From contig NZ_SLXE01000013.1 of assembly GCF_004341385.1 (NCBI RefSeq), forward strand, positions 10,198 to 74,197: a DNA stretch of 64,000 bases, read 5' to 3'. This DNA is from Uruburuella suis. GTDB taxonomy: Bacteria; Pseudomonadota; Gammaproteobacteria; Burkholderiales; Neisseriaceae. Under the pieces are notes generated by a model. That model was not told where the DNA came from. It made no database searches and saw nothing but the letters and a program-made list of their open reading frames with translations. Made by a program: the position numbers and the translations under genes. Positions 40,801-48,927 of this stretch are shown here, in pieces (positions within the stretch are counted from its first letter, which is position 1; every line of letters starts with the position of its first letter).

Positions 40801-43800
40801 CCATCTTCATTTTATACGAGCTAATAGCTGCTTCATACGCCATTTTCTCTCCAGCGTATTTAGGATTATTGGTTAGTCTTTCCAATTCTTTAGCTAAAGG
40901 CTCTATTTGTTGATTTAATTCTTGCACTTTCTTAATGGATATGTAATCACTAAATTCATTTTTTAATGCTGTGATATTCAACTGCCCTTTAGTCGTGCCC
41001 ACGGTCAAATCTTTCCCTGCCGCAATCTTGGCCGCCTGAATATCGGCTTCGCCAGCGATCAGCTTGATGTCGCCTTTGGCGCTGAGCGTGGAAGTGGTGC
41101 CGCTGGGGTTGCCTTTGTTGCCGCTTTTGCCGGCAAGGGTGAGCTTGTTGCCGGCTTTGAGGTGGAAGTTGCCATCGGCGGCAACGGTATAGCCGGGCTG
41201 GATATACACATCGCTTTTGGCTTCGATATTGATGCTGCCATCAAGGCTTTTCAGCTTGGCATCGTTTTTCAGCACCGGGTTGCTCAGGGCTTTCAGGCTG
41301 CTGTTGCCGCTGCCGAGGTTGAGGTTGCTGCCGTTGGATTTCAGGTGCACGGCGCCGCCCTGCATATGGCTGTTGTTGGCGTGGTGCAGCCAGTCACTGT
41401 GAATAGAGAGCACGCCGTTGGCTTTGAGGGTGTTGGCGGTGCTTTGTTTGTCGTTTTGCAGAATTTGGTTGTTGCGGCTGCTGATGGCCATATGCTGCCC
41501 GGCGCTGGCATTTACCTGATTCAAATGCACTTTGCCGGCATCGGCGGCGATGGTGGTGTTTTGCGATGAGGTGGCGGCCACTTGGTTAAGCGTTAAATCT
41601 TGTTTGGCTTCGAGCTGGATTGCGCCGCGGGTGGCGCTGATTTTAGCCTGATTGATGCTGAGGGCGCCGTTGCTGCTTTGGGCTTGGATATGGCGGGCGA
41701 GCAAGGTGTTTTGCTGCTTACCGTTGCCGATAATCATGTCTGCGCCGGACACCAAGCGGATATCGCCTTCGGCAGCAGTGATGTCGGTGTTGTCGGTTTT
41801 CAGACGGCCTTTGCCCACCGAGCCGAGCGCCACGCCGGTTTTGCCGCTGAGTTTGGCGGCGGCGGTGCCGATGCTCAGCAAGTCAACGCGGCCGTTGGCC
41901 ATGATGCTGAGGTGGCCGTTGGCGGCGGTGGCGTTTAGGCCGTCTGAAACAATATTGCCTTGCAAGGCGGCGGCTTCGATATTTTGGCCGGCATTTAATT
42001 GGGTGTTGGGGGCAAGGCCGAGGTCGCCGCTTTGGGCGCTTAGGCTGAGGTTGCCGCTGCCGGCTTTAAGATTCAATCTTTCCACGGTGATGCTGCCGGC
42101 GGCAATGCTCAAATCTTTGGCTGCATTCAGATTTTTCGGCGAAGCGGCACCGATTAAGGCTTTTTCGCCGGCTTTCAGGCTCACGTTTTGCGTGGCGGCG
42201 GGCAGCTCTGCGCCCACGGTGAGATTAAGGTTTTTACCGGCATGCAGGTAAACGGCTTCGGCGGCTTTGATGGTGGTGGTGGCGCTGATGTCGTTATCGG
42301 CCAGCGCCACGATGTTTTTGGCGGCGCTGAGGCTGCCGCCGCTGATATTAGCATTGGCGGGCGCCGGGTTGGCGGCAAGTGAGGCAGGCTTGGCGGCTTC
42401 AAGGTGGATGCTGCCTGCGCTGCTGGCCAGATGGCCGGCATTGAGTTGCACATTGCCGTTGGCCAAGATGCTGATGTCTTGCTTGGCGCTGAGGGTGCTG
42501 TTGTTTTGCAGGTGGTTGCTGCCTTGGGCGGCGGTGTAGATTTGGCCGCTGCTGCCAAGCTTGGCGTCGTTTATCGTAATGTTGCCGCCGGCGGCTGCGC
42601 TGATGGCGCCGCTGCCGCTGTTGGTGAGCGCGGCTTTTTTGTTGATTTGGATATGGCGGCCGGCATCGAGAATGATGGCGGAGGCCGTCTGAACGTTGCT
42701 TTGATTGAGCGCGGTGTTGCTGAGCACCAAATCGCGACCGGCATCGACCACCATCAGGCCTTTGCTCTCGATTTTGCCGGCGGTGGAATCAATATCGCCG
42801 TTGCCGCTGTTGGCCGCTTGGTCGGTGGTGGTGAGGCTCAAATAAGTGGGCGCGGCTTCGGTTGCGGCGGATGTGGTGCGGATTTGGCCGCTGTTTTCAA
42901 TTTTGCCGGCCGAGGTGAGCACCAATTGGCGCTCGGCCTGCAAGGTGCCGGCGTTTTTCACGCCCAAGCCTTTTTCGTTGGCAATCAGGGTGATGCTGCC
43001 TGCATACATGCTGCCTAAGGCGGCGGTGTCGATGGCAAGCGCAGGCTTGGTGCCGGCGGCGCTGCCGCTGCTGATTTCGCCGCTTGCATAATCGATTTTT
43101 TGCGCGCCGGTGGCGATGGTGAGCTGATTGGCTTGGATTTTGCCTTGCACGGTGGCGGCGCGGCTGAGGATTTCGGTGTAGCCCGCGCCGGTGCTGCCTG
43201 CATCGTTGAGGCCGCCCGCGCCGATGGCAACCGTGCCTTGGCGGATGTCGAGCTGGTGCAGCGCGCCCTCTTTAATCACCGGTGCGCCGGTGGTGAGCAC
43301 GGCGCGGTTGGCGTTTTTAAAGCCGCCGCCGTTTACCTGAATGCCGGCCGGGTTGGCGATAATCACGTCTGCCTTGCTGCCTTCCACGCTGATGATGCCG
43401 GCAAGCTTGCTGGGGCTGGTGCTGCGGATTTCGTTGAGAATCACTTTGGCACTGCCTTTGGCCAAATTCGGGTTGGCTGTGCGGCTGTTGTTGAGCACGG
43501 CGCCTTTGTTGTCGACATCGAATTGGGTGTAGCGGTTGTGGCTGAGGCCTTTGGCGGTGGGGGTTTGGATGTTTACCAACGGTGCGCCGCTGCTGTGTTT
43601 CAACACGGCGGCCTGCTGATTGGCGGGGGCGGATTTGTCGGCAATGATTTGCGCTTGGGCAAAGCCGATGCCGCCGAGCAACACGCCGCAAGCGGCCAGC
43701 ATGGGCATGCCGGCTTGCAGGGTGAAGCCGGCGCGCGCGGAGCTGTCTTGCGTGGATTTGCCTTCGCGGGCGGCATGCTCGGCCACGGCCATCATGCAGC

Positions 43801-43843
43801 CGCGCTTTTTGTTGAAAATGATTTTATGCAGGTGCTTGTTCAT
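37802..43843 (-). CDS. tpsA: Two-partner secretion exoprotein / CDI toxin TpsA
   Basis: A 2013-residue filamentous haemagglutinin-like protein. An extended signal peptide (MNKHLHKIIFNKKRG, to FAQA near residue 64) precedes the TPS secretion domain, with NSRTANPNLAKGSA, the NPNL motif, and VIIANPAGIQVNGGGF (about residues 110-175). A long beta-helical repeat region follows. A Gly/Ala/Thr-rich stretch lies near residues 1480-1525, then the pre-toxin part (CAAAAANRGKCQDGAIGAAV) ending at VRNN (about 1742-1745). The last 270 residues are the toxin domain, ending GKWNWKWEK; class unknown. It would be exported by TpsB and delivered to neighbouring cells. The ATG has AAGGGAAA. Base composition drops sharply between about 39850 and 40980. 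An immunity gene overlaps the end. Confidence 0.93.
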   Translation of the reverse strand: MNKHLHKIIFNKKRGCMMAVAEHAAREGKSTQDSSARAGFTLQAGMPMLAACGVLLGGIGFAQAQIIADKSAPANQQAAVLKHSSGAPLVNIQTPTAKGLSHNRYTQFDVDNKGAVLNNSRTANPNLAKGSAKVILNEIRSTSPSKLAGIISVEGSKADVIIANPAGIQVNGGGFKNANRAVLTTGAPVIKEGALHQLDIRQGTVAIGAGGLNDAGSTGAGYTEILSRAATVQGKIQANQLTIATGAQKIDYASGEISSGSAAGTKPALAIDTAALGSMYAGSITLIANEKGLGVKNAGTLQAERQLVLTSAGKIENSGQIRTTSAATEAAPTYLSLTTTDQAANSGNGDIDSTAGKIESKGLMVVDAGRDLVLSNTALNQSNVQTASAIILDAGRHIQINKKAALTNSGSGAISAAAGGNITINDAKLGSSGQIYTAAQGSNHLQNNSTLSAKQDISILANGNVQLNAGHLASSAGSIHLEAAKPASLAANPAPANANISGGSLSAAKNIVALADNDISATTTIKAAEAVYLHAGKNLNLTVGAELPAATQNVSLKAGEKALIGAASPKNLNAAKDLSIAAGSITVERLNLKAGSGNLSLSAQSGDLGLAPNTQLNAGQNIEAAALQGNIVSDGLNATAANGHLSIMANGRVDLLSIGTAAAKLSGKTGVALGSVGKGRLKTDNTDITAAEGDIRLVSGADMIIGNGKQQNTLLARHIQAQSSNGALSINQAKISATRGAIQLEAKQDLTLNQVAATSSQNTTIAADAGKVHLNQVNASAGQHMAISSRNNQILQNDKQSTANTLKANGVLSIHSDWLHHANNSHMQGGAVHLKSNGSNLNLGSGNSSLKALSNPVLKNDAKLKSLDGSINIEAKSDVYIQPGYTVAADGNFHLKAGNKLTLAGKSGNKGNPSGTTSTLSAKGDIKLIAGEADIQAAKIAAGKDLTVGTTKGQLNITALKNEFSDYISIKKVQELNQQIEPLAKELERLTNNPKYAGEKMAYEAAISSYKMKMEMPKMYRDDAFENLLLDMAKKRFAKHDAPVKPIREYKEYLDLMLELSSQKGNGHEYLGSELNGRNINLLSAQGINMEAATLTAAQQVDLQAAGLLPSSSAAAIKGERQASIMINGLSEFYEYGKENGNDYKYAMFNKPSKISAVGNVNIIAPNDSANSHLIINASEINSERGKIKLQSYGDILLRYNQEGFYSYHHGEYTTSSFWSKKHHSHTNIREEIRPSIVKMKGDKGIELKAGQNIAAYATEFDAPRGSINIAAGKALSLFAVDKVFREQNSSNSSRKFLSFIKVGSSSNKSTAYVNEMLPATLQAEKADTQSGWDTLLQGTIFKTSLEGATIQAGVGENARKDAKIILQGIKTTVQKEESSESNAVVWQSMAGSGSMVETLALPKFEGPTPPKLSAPGGYIVDIPKGQLKTEIEKLARQPEYAYLKQLQLSKDVDWNQVKLAYDKWDYKQEGLTGAGAAIIVIIVTVLTYGAGTGAAAGAAGGGAAAGSGAAGAAAATTATTATTTAAAMQAAALNSLYSQAAIAVINNKGNVGKALKDLGRSDTVKQVLTAAATAGVLSELSGIATAAGNQASSATGYDWTGTFTTNLINTSSAAATYTAINGGSLSDSLEKSILAALVQTGHGAAASKIKGITAGDNVQFYQQVAHKVAHAVAGCAAAAANRGKCQDGAIGAAVGEIVAEVYGKPANATEEAKLLTLFKVAAASAATLAGGDANTAANIAETAVRNNYLLRKDWDDYDKKLNSCGTDKKCVDNAKKELVELSRKRNNELLNVCRADPDSNSCKTKLKDANLSTEITNQMIDKYKENKKFSGDLKNSSISIKDFYVPDATTLKYLDTAWKQVPIGQYVAINLNSPEILGLGYGSRVIVNTRTGEVFISVAGSSNFKNISDVSIKSFKSGGFNIVMGSILNTSDLEKINIDKTITAALQGTSNGGQICIYLICGGGAKTIGGDTVKYSAELGLGTPSISLGVEKVARIGQVEYQNGKWNWKWEK

Positions 43844-43884
43844 TTATATTTCCCTTGGATTAAATATTTTCAGACGGCCTTGGT

Positions 43885-45639
43885 TTAAAAGCTGTAGTTG
43901 AGGTTAAAGCCGTAAGTAGTGCGCTCGGTTTGAAAATGGGCGGGTTTGCTTAAGGGCTTGCCGATAAACACGTCGTAGCTCAGCAGGCCGCCCAAGGCTT
44001 GCGCGCCTTTGAGGCCGATCACGGCGCCGGCCAATTTTTGCGCGGGCAAGCCGCGAGTGCTCAAGCCGGACACGCGGCCGTAATCAAGGCCGAGATAGGC
44101 TTGATGCTCGGGCAGATAATGCCAATTGAGGTTATTTTGCCCATACCAGCCGCGCTCGCCACTGAGATTGCGCTCGCCATCAAAGCCGCGCACGGTGTAG
44201 CGGCTGCCGATGGCCAAATGGTCTTGCGACACCAAGGGTGATTTGTTCCATTGGGCGAATATTTCGCCATCGTAAGAAAAATAATGGCGGCCGATTTGAA
44301 ACGGCACAGCCGCACCCAGCGTGGCATGGATGATTTTCATGCGCGAAGTGCCGGGAATGATGTCGTTTTCTTCGTTGAACTCTTCCGGCGCTTTAAGGCT
44401 GCCGCGCATGCCGGTGCCGCGCTTGTAGGCCAAGCTGCCGTAAAGGCTGCCCCAGCCGAGCTGCGCCCGATGGTCGATATCGGCCGCCCAGCCGGCGGTG
44501 CGGCGGCGCTGCACTTCGATTTCATTGTTATCGTAGTATTTTTGGCTTTGCTGCTGCCACAGCTTGGCGCCAAGCGTGGTTTTGTGGCGCGCATTGCGAA
44601 ACACTACCCTGCTCGCGCTGATGTTGCTGTGATGGCTTTTGCCGTTGTAATCGAGGTTGGTGTGGATGCCTTCCACAGCTTCGTGATAGCGGTAGCCGTT
44701 GTGGTTCCATGCAAAAAGCCAATGGCCGACCGGCACGGAATAATGCAGGCTGTAGCCGCGGGTGCCGCTGCCGGTGGTGATGCCTTCGGCATCGGTGTAG
44801 GACGCTTTATGGCCTAAATCATGGCTGTAGCTGGCGTAAAACAAATCGCTCAAGCCCAAAGGATTATCAAGCGAAAGCGCCAGGCTACCCTGATATTTGC
44901 CGGTGGTTTTGCTGCCGGCATCGTTTGCATTGATGTTGAAACGCAGCGGCCGCGGCTGCTGCCAGCTCACCACAATATCGCTCTGCCCTTCCATTTCACC
45001 CGGCTCAATGCGGATATCGGCGGCCACGCTGGGCAGGCGGCGCAGGTTTTCCAAGCCCTGCTCTAAATCGCGCAGATTCAGAATATCGCCGCTTTGGTTG
45101 GGAAATTTATTGGCAAAGGCGGAAATGCGGCCAACGCTGGCGGCATCGCCCTGATTTTCTTCGTAGCGTATGCTGCCGAGCCGACCCGGCTCTACGCTGA
45201 GTTTCAGACGGCCTGAAGCCAAATCTTGCGGCGCGATATACACTTGGCTGGTGAGAAAGCCCTTGGCAATGGCGATGTTTTGCGCCAGCGTTTGCAAATG
45301 TTGCAGGCGCTTGCTGCCCAAACACATGCCTGGGATGAAGCCGGATTGCTTCACCAGCGTGGGCACAATAAAGGCGAATTCGTCGGGCGCATCATTGAGG
45401 GTAATTTCCTGCACCGCCATACACGGGCTTTCGGGTGCGCCTAATTTGAACGGGGCGCGAGCCGGCAAATCGCCGCCCAAGCGCACGTCAACATCAGGAA
45501 TCAAGCGATTGTCGAGCTGCTGCTGGCGCTGCTGGTTGCGGTTGAATTCGGTGTCGGCGTCGTTGGCCGATGCGGCATGAGGATAGACAAGAAACGTAAA
45601 AACAGCAGCGTATTTGATTACATTTGTTATTAAGTGCAT
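43885..45639 (-). CDS. tpsB: Two-partner secretion outer-membrane transporter TpsB
   Basis: A 584-residue Omp85-superfamily transporter of the FhaC/ShlB type. A signal peptide (to about AASA) precedes a short Gln-rich helix (NRNQQRQQQLDNR) and two POTRA domains (about residues 60-200), followed by a 16-strand barrel. The conserved VRGFDGE motif of the lid loop is present (about 470-476), and the protein ends in phenylalanine, as expected for an outer-membrane barrel. It should secrete TpsA, encoded 41 bases downstream; a DUS lies in that gap. A TTG four codons earlier is also in frame, but ATG 45639 gives the better signal peptide. The upstream region is very AT-rich. Confidence 0.93.
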   Translation of the reverse strand: MHLITNVIKYAAVFTFLVYPHAASANDADTEFNRNQQRQQQLDNRLIPDVDVRLGGDLPARAPFKLGAPESPCMAVQEITLNDAPDEFAFIVPTLVKQSGFIPGMCLGSKRLQHLQTLAQNIAIAKGFLTSQVYIAPQDLASGRLKLSVEPGRLGSIRYEENQGDAASVGRISAFANKFPNQSGDILNLRDLEQGLENLRRLPSVAADIRIEPGEMEGQSDIVVSWQQPRPLRFNINANDAGSKTTGKYQGSLALSLDNPLGLSDLFYASYSHDLGHKASYTDAEGITTGSGTRGYSLHYSVPVGHWLFAWNHNGYRYHEAVEGIHTNLDYNGKSHHSNISASRVVFRNARHKTTLGAKLWQQQSQKYYDNNEIEVQRRRTAGWAADIDHRAQLGWGSLYGSLAYKRGTGMRGSLKAPEEFNEENDIIPGTSRMKIIHATLGAAVPFQIGRHYFSYDGEIFAQWNKSPLVSQDHLAIGSRYTVRGFDGERNLSGERGWYGQNNLNWHYLPEHQAYLGLDYGRVSGLSTRGLPAQKLAGAVIGLKGAQALGGLLSYDVFIGKPLSKPAHFQTERTTYGFNLNYSF

Positions 45640-45724
45640 TGATATTTGCAATATTTGTATGAATATGTAAATATGAATTTTACATTAATATGAAAATACA
45701 TGACAAATATTTTGATTGGCTGCA

Positions 45725-45770
45725 CATGCAAAGAGGCCGTCTGAAAGCTTTCAGACGGCCTCTTTGCATG
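45725..45770. terminator. 46-bp perfect palindrome with embedded DUS pair
   Basis: The sequence from CATGCAAAGAGGCCGTCTG to its exact inverted complement reads the same on both strands over 46 bases, with no loop bases left over. It lies 11 bases past the stop of the BCCT transporter gene (minus strand) and upstream of tpsB, so it should end that transcript. Confidence 0.85.
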
Positions 45771-45781
45771 CTTATCCCCGC

Positions 45782-47599
45782 TTATGGCTCGCGGCTGTTT
45801 TCTTCTTCCTGCTGGCGCTGCTCTTCATATTGCGCCTGCTGCGCCAGCACCGAGCCTTCGGGCGCTTCTGAGGTTTCGCCCTGCTCCCACGGAGCGCTTT
45901 CGGGCAGGGCTTCGATGTGGATGGTTTTGAGCGAATAATCGGGCTGATAGTGCAAATCGTATTTCGCGGCTTTGATGGTGGAGAGCATAATCAGGCTCAT
46001 AATCAGCAAGAGTGGCGCGCCGGCGAAAATCGAGGCCGTCTGAAGGGTGGAGAGGCCGCCGATAAACATCAGCGCGGCGGGCATCAGGCAAAGGGTGAAT
46101 GCCCAGAATAGGCGGTTCCAGCGGTGCGGCTCGTCGTCCACTTCGTGCTGCACCACCGAGGCGAGAATATAGGAGATGCTGTCGAAAGTGGTGGCGGTAA
46201 AAATCACAGCAAGCAAGGTAAACACGGCAATCACGAGCTTGGCCATCGGCAGGGTGCCCAGTATGGCGAATATGGTGGCGGTGGGGCTTTGTGTGTTTAA
46301 GATATTCACCACATCAAGCGCGCCGCTGAGTTGCAGATAAAGGCCGTAGTTGCCCAGCACAATGAAAAACGCGGCACAGCCGAGCGAGCCGAAAAAGATG
46401 GCACCCACGGCCATTTGGCGGATGGTGCGGCCTTTGGAGATTTTGGCGATAAATAAGCCGATGGTGGGCGCAAACACGAGCCACCACGCCCAGTAAAACA
46501 CGGTCCAGTCTTGCGGGAAATGCGTGCGCTTGAAGCCGTGTTGCTCGAATTGGCCGAAGGCTTCCGTCCAAGTCATCATGCGCACCATTTCGGTCACGGA
46601 GCGGCCGATGCTCTCGAGGCCGGTGTTGAGAATAAACACGGTGGGGCCGGCCAGCAGCACGAAAATCAAAAAAGCCATGGCCAGATAAAAATTGATGTTG
46701 GATAAAAATTGAATGCCGTTTTTCAAGCCTTGATAGGCGCTGTAGGCAAAAATCATGGTGGTGAGCAGCAACACGCCCAGCTGCATGGAAAGGCTGTTGG
46801 GCGTGCCCAATAATTCATATAAGCCCTCGGTGATCATCGGCGAAGCCAAGCCCAGCGTGGTGGCGCCGCCGCCTATCATGCCGAACACGAAAAACACATC
46901 CACAAGCTTGCCCCAATTGCTGCGGGTGAATTTTTCACCGAAAAGCGGCATCAGGCTTTGGCTCACTTTGAGCACGGGCGAATTGCGCACATGGGCGAAA
47001 TAGGCAATCGACACCGCCGGCACCAAATAAATCGCCCAGGCCACCGGCCCCCAGTGAAACAGGCCGTAAGTGGAGGCCCAGCGCACCGCATCGGGCGAGC
47101 CTGCCGCAATGCCGAAAGGCGGCCCCTGATAATAATAAGCCCATTCCAACACGCCCCAATAAAGAATGCTCGCGCCGATGCCGCCGCAAAACATCATCGC
47201 CGCCCACGAGCCGGTTTTGAATTCCACCTCGTCGGCCGGCTTGCCCAGCTTGATGTTGCCGATATCGGAAGCCGCGATATACACCACAAACACCACCGCC
47301 AACACGCCGAAAGCCAGATAAGCGCCGCCGAAAGTGTTGGTCACAAAAGCCTTGGTGTGCGCCACCCAATCGGCGCCCTGCTCGGGAAAAAGCACCAGCG
47401 GCAGGGTAACGCCGAGCAAAATCAGCAACACGCCGAAAAAAGTGAATTTGTCGATGCGCGTGTCGGGCGTGGCCGAGGCGCGCGGCTGGAAATTTTTATC
47501 CGCATCAAACATGCCCAAATGGCGGTAAGAAGCGGCTCGAGTGGCCGGCTTGTATTGCAAAGCGGTCTTTTTGGGATTTTGGGGCTGATGAACAGACAA
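45782..47599 (-). CDS. BCCT-family betaine/choline/carnitine-type transporter
   Basis: A 605-residue inner-membrane transporter with about 12 hydrophobic segments and a soluble N-terminal extension of about 50 residues. Family features include FCGGIGASILYWGVLEWAYYY (about residues 135-155), in the position of the glycine-rich substrate-site segment of BCCT proteins, and WTVFYWAWWLVFAPTIGLFIAKISKGR (in two parts, about 360-386), the tryptophan-rich signature. The C-terminal tail is acidic and rich in Gln and Glu. It imports a quaternary ammonium or related compound with Na+ or H+; the exact substrate cannot be read from sequence. The start is preceded by AAGGAGC. It stands alone, ends in a palindromic terminator, and is divergent from metR. 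Confidence 0.88.
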   Translation of the reverse strand: MSVHQPQNPKKTALQYKPATRAASYRHLGMFDADKNFQPRASATPDTRIDKFTFFGVLLILLGVTLPLVLFPEQGADWVAHTKAFVTNTFGGAYLAFGVLAVVFVVYIAASDIGNIKLGKPADEVEFKTGSWAAMMFCGGIGASILYWGVLEWAYYYQGPPFGIAAGSPDAVRWASTYGLFHWGPVAWAIYLVPAVSIAYFAHVRNSPVLKVSQSLMPLFGEKFTRSNWGKLVDVFFVFGMIGGGATTLGLASPMITEGLYELLGTPNSLSMQLGVLLLTTMIFAYSAYQGLKNGIQFLSNINFYLAMAFLIFVLLAGPTVFILNTGLESIGRSVTEMVRMMTWTEAFGQFEQHGFKRTHFPQDWTVFYWAWWLVFAPTIGLFIAKISKGRTIRQMAVGAIFFGSLGCAAFFIVLGNYGLYLQLSGALDVVNILNTQSPTATIFAILGTLPMAKLVIAVFTLLAVIFTATTFDSISYILASVVQHEVDDEPHRWNRLFWAFTLCLMPAALMFIGGLSTLQTASIFAGAPLLLIMSLIMLSTIKAAKYDLHYQPDYSLKTIHIEALPESAPWEQGETSEAPEGSVLAQQAQYEEQRQQEEENSREP

Positions 47600-47827
47600 T
47601 GTTGGCTCCTTAGTTGGTTATTCGTGAGTGTCATGTCGGTTTTCAAATGCAAAACAAAAAATAGAGAATAATGAATCACATATCAAATAAATGAAAACGG
47701 CTCATTATAACATATTAACAATACATTGATTTATAAACAGATTTCCAAAGAGGCCGTCTGAAAGCCTAGGCGCGCCCCACGCAAATCGCTATAATGAACG
47801 AAATTCATAATCACACACAAATCATTC

Positions 47828-48772
47828 ATGGAATCCATCATCGAATTGCGCCACCTCAAAACCCTGCTGGCGCTGGAAGAAACCGGCACCGTGTCGCAGG
47901 CCGCCAAGCGCGTGTTTCTCACCCAATCGGCTTTGTCGCACCAAATCCGCGCGCTCGAAAATTATTACGAAACGCCGCTTTTCGAGCGCAAATCCAGCCC
48001 GCTGCGTTTCACCCCCGCCGGCGAGCGCCTGCTGCAACTGGCGCGCGACCTGATGCCGCAAGTGGTGGCCGCCGAGCGCGACATGGCGCAGATTATCGAG
48101 GGCGAAGCGGGCGAATTGCGGCTGGCCGTGGAATGCCACACCTGCTTCGATTGGCTGATGCCGGCCATGGGCGTGTTCCGCCCGCTGTGGCCGCAAGTGG
48201 AGCTCGATATCGTGTCGGGCTTTCAGGCCGACCCGGTGGGCTTGTTGCTCAGCCACCGCGCCGATTTGGCCATTGTGTCTGAAGCCGTGCCGCAAACCGG
48301 TATCATTTATCAGCCGCTGTTTGCTTATGAAATGGTGGGCATTTGCGCCAAAGACCACCCCTTGGCCGGCAAAGCCGTGTGGCAGGCCGAAGATTTTACC
48401 GATGAAACCCTGATTACCTATCCCGTGCCCGACGATATGCTCGATTTGCTGCGCAAAGTGCTGCTGCCGGCGGGCATCAACCCGCCGCGCCGCCACAGCG
48501 AGCTCACCATCGCCATCATCCAGCTTGTGGCCAGCCGCCGCGGCATTGCCGCACTGCCTTATTGGACGGTGATGCCTTATCTCGAAAAAGATTATGTGAT
48601 TTCCCGCCCCATCACCTCAAACGGCCTGCAAAGCGAGCTCTACGCCGCCATGCGCGCCGAAGATGCCGGCAAAAGCTATCTCGACAACTTCTGCCAAATC
48701 GTGCGCGAGCGCGGCTTTGCCGATTTGCCGGGCTTGAGCGTGCTGAATATGCAGCCGGATAAAAAAGCCTGA
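47828..48772 (+). CDS. metR: LysR-family regulator MetR
   Basis: A 314-residue LysR-type activator of methionine synthesis, with homocysteine as co-inducer in known members. The N-terminal winged helix (ELRHLKTLLALEETGTVSQAA ... TQSALSHQIRALE, two parts, residues about 6-45) is typical, and the effector domain begins with LRLAVECHTCFDWLMP (about 97-112), a stretch characteristic of MetR within the LysR family. Its likely target, metE, lies 17 kb to the left in this window rather than next to it. It is divergent from the BCCT transporter gene, so a link between the two is possible but unsupported. A DUS hairpin follows the stop. Confidence 0.88.
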   Translation: MESIIELRHLKTLLALEETGTVSQAAKRVFLTQSALSHQIRALENYYETPLFERKSSPLRFTPAGERLLQLARDLMPQVVAAERDMAQIIEGEAGELRLAVECHTCFDWLMPAMGVFRPLWPQVELDIVSGFQADPVGLLLSHRADLAIVSEAVPQTGIIYQPLFAYEMVGICAKDHPLAGKAVWQAEDFTDETLITYPVPDDMLDLLRKVLLPAGINPPRRHSELTIAIIQLVASRRGIAALPYWTVMPYLEKDYVISRPITSNGLQSELYAAMRAEDAGKSYLDNFCQIVRERGFADLPGLSVLNMQPDKKA

Positions 48773-48790
48773 GTCGGATAAATAACCAAC

Positions 48791-48818
48791 AGGCCGTCTG
48801 AAAACGTTCAGACGGCCT
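48791..48818. terminator. DUS inverted repeat between convergent metR and ftsY
   Basis: AGGCCGTCTGAAAACGTTCAGACGGCCT, in two facing arms with a 4-base centre. A second hairpin, AAGCGTAATCGT-TCAC-ACGATTACGCTT (about 48879-48906), lies closer to the ftsY stop and may end that transcript. Confidence 0.75.
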
Positions 48819-48927
48819 GAGCTTTTTGCAACATGCTGCTATAAGTTATACCATTTCCTGATTACGATGTTTTAAAAAAGCGTAATCGTTCACACGATTA
48901 CGCTTTTGCAGCCACATAAGCCGCCCA

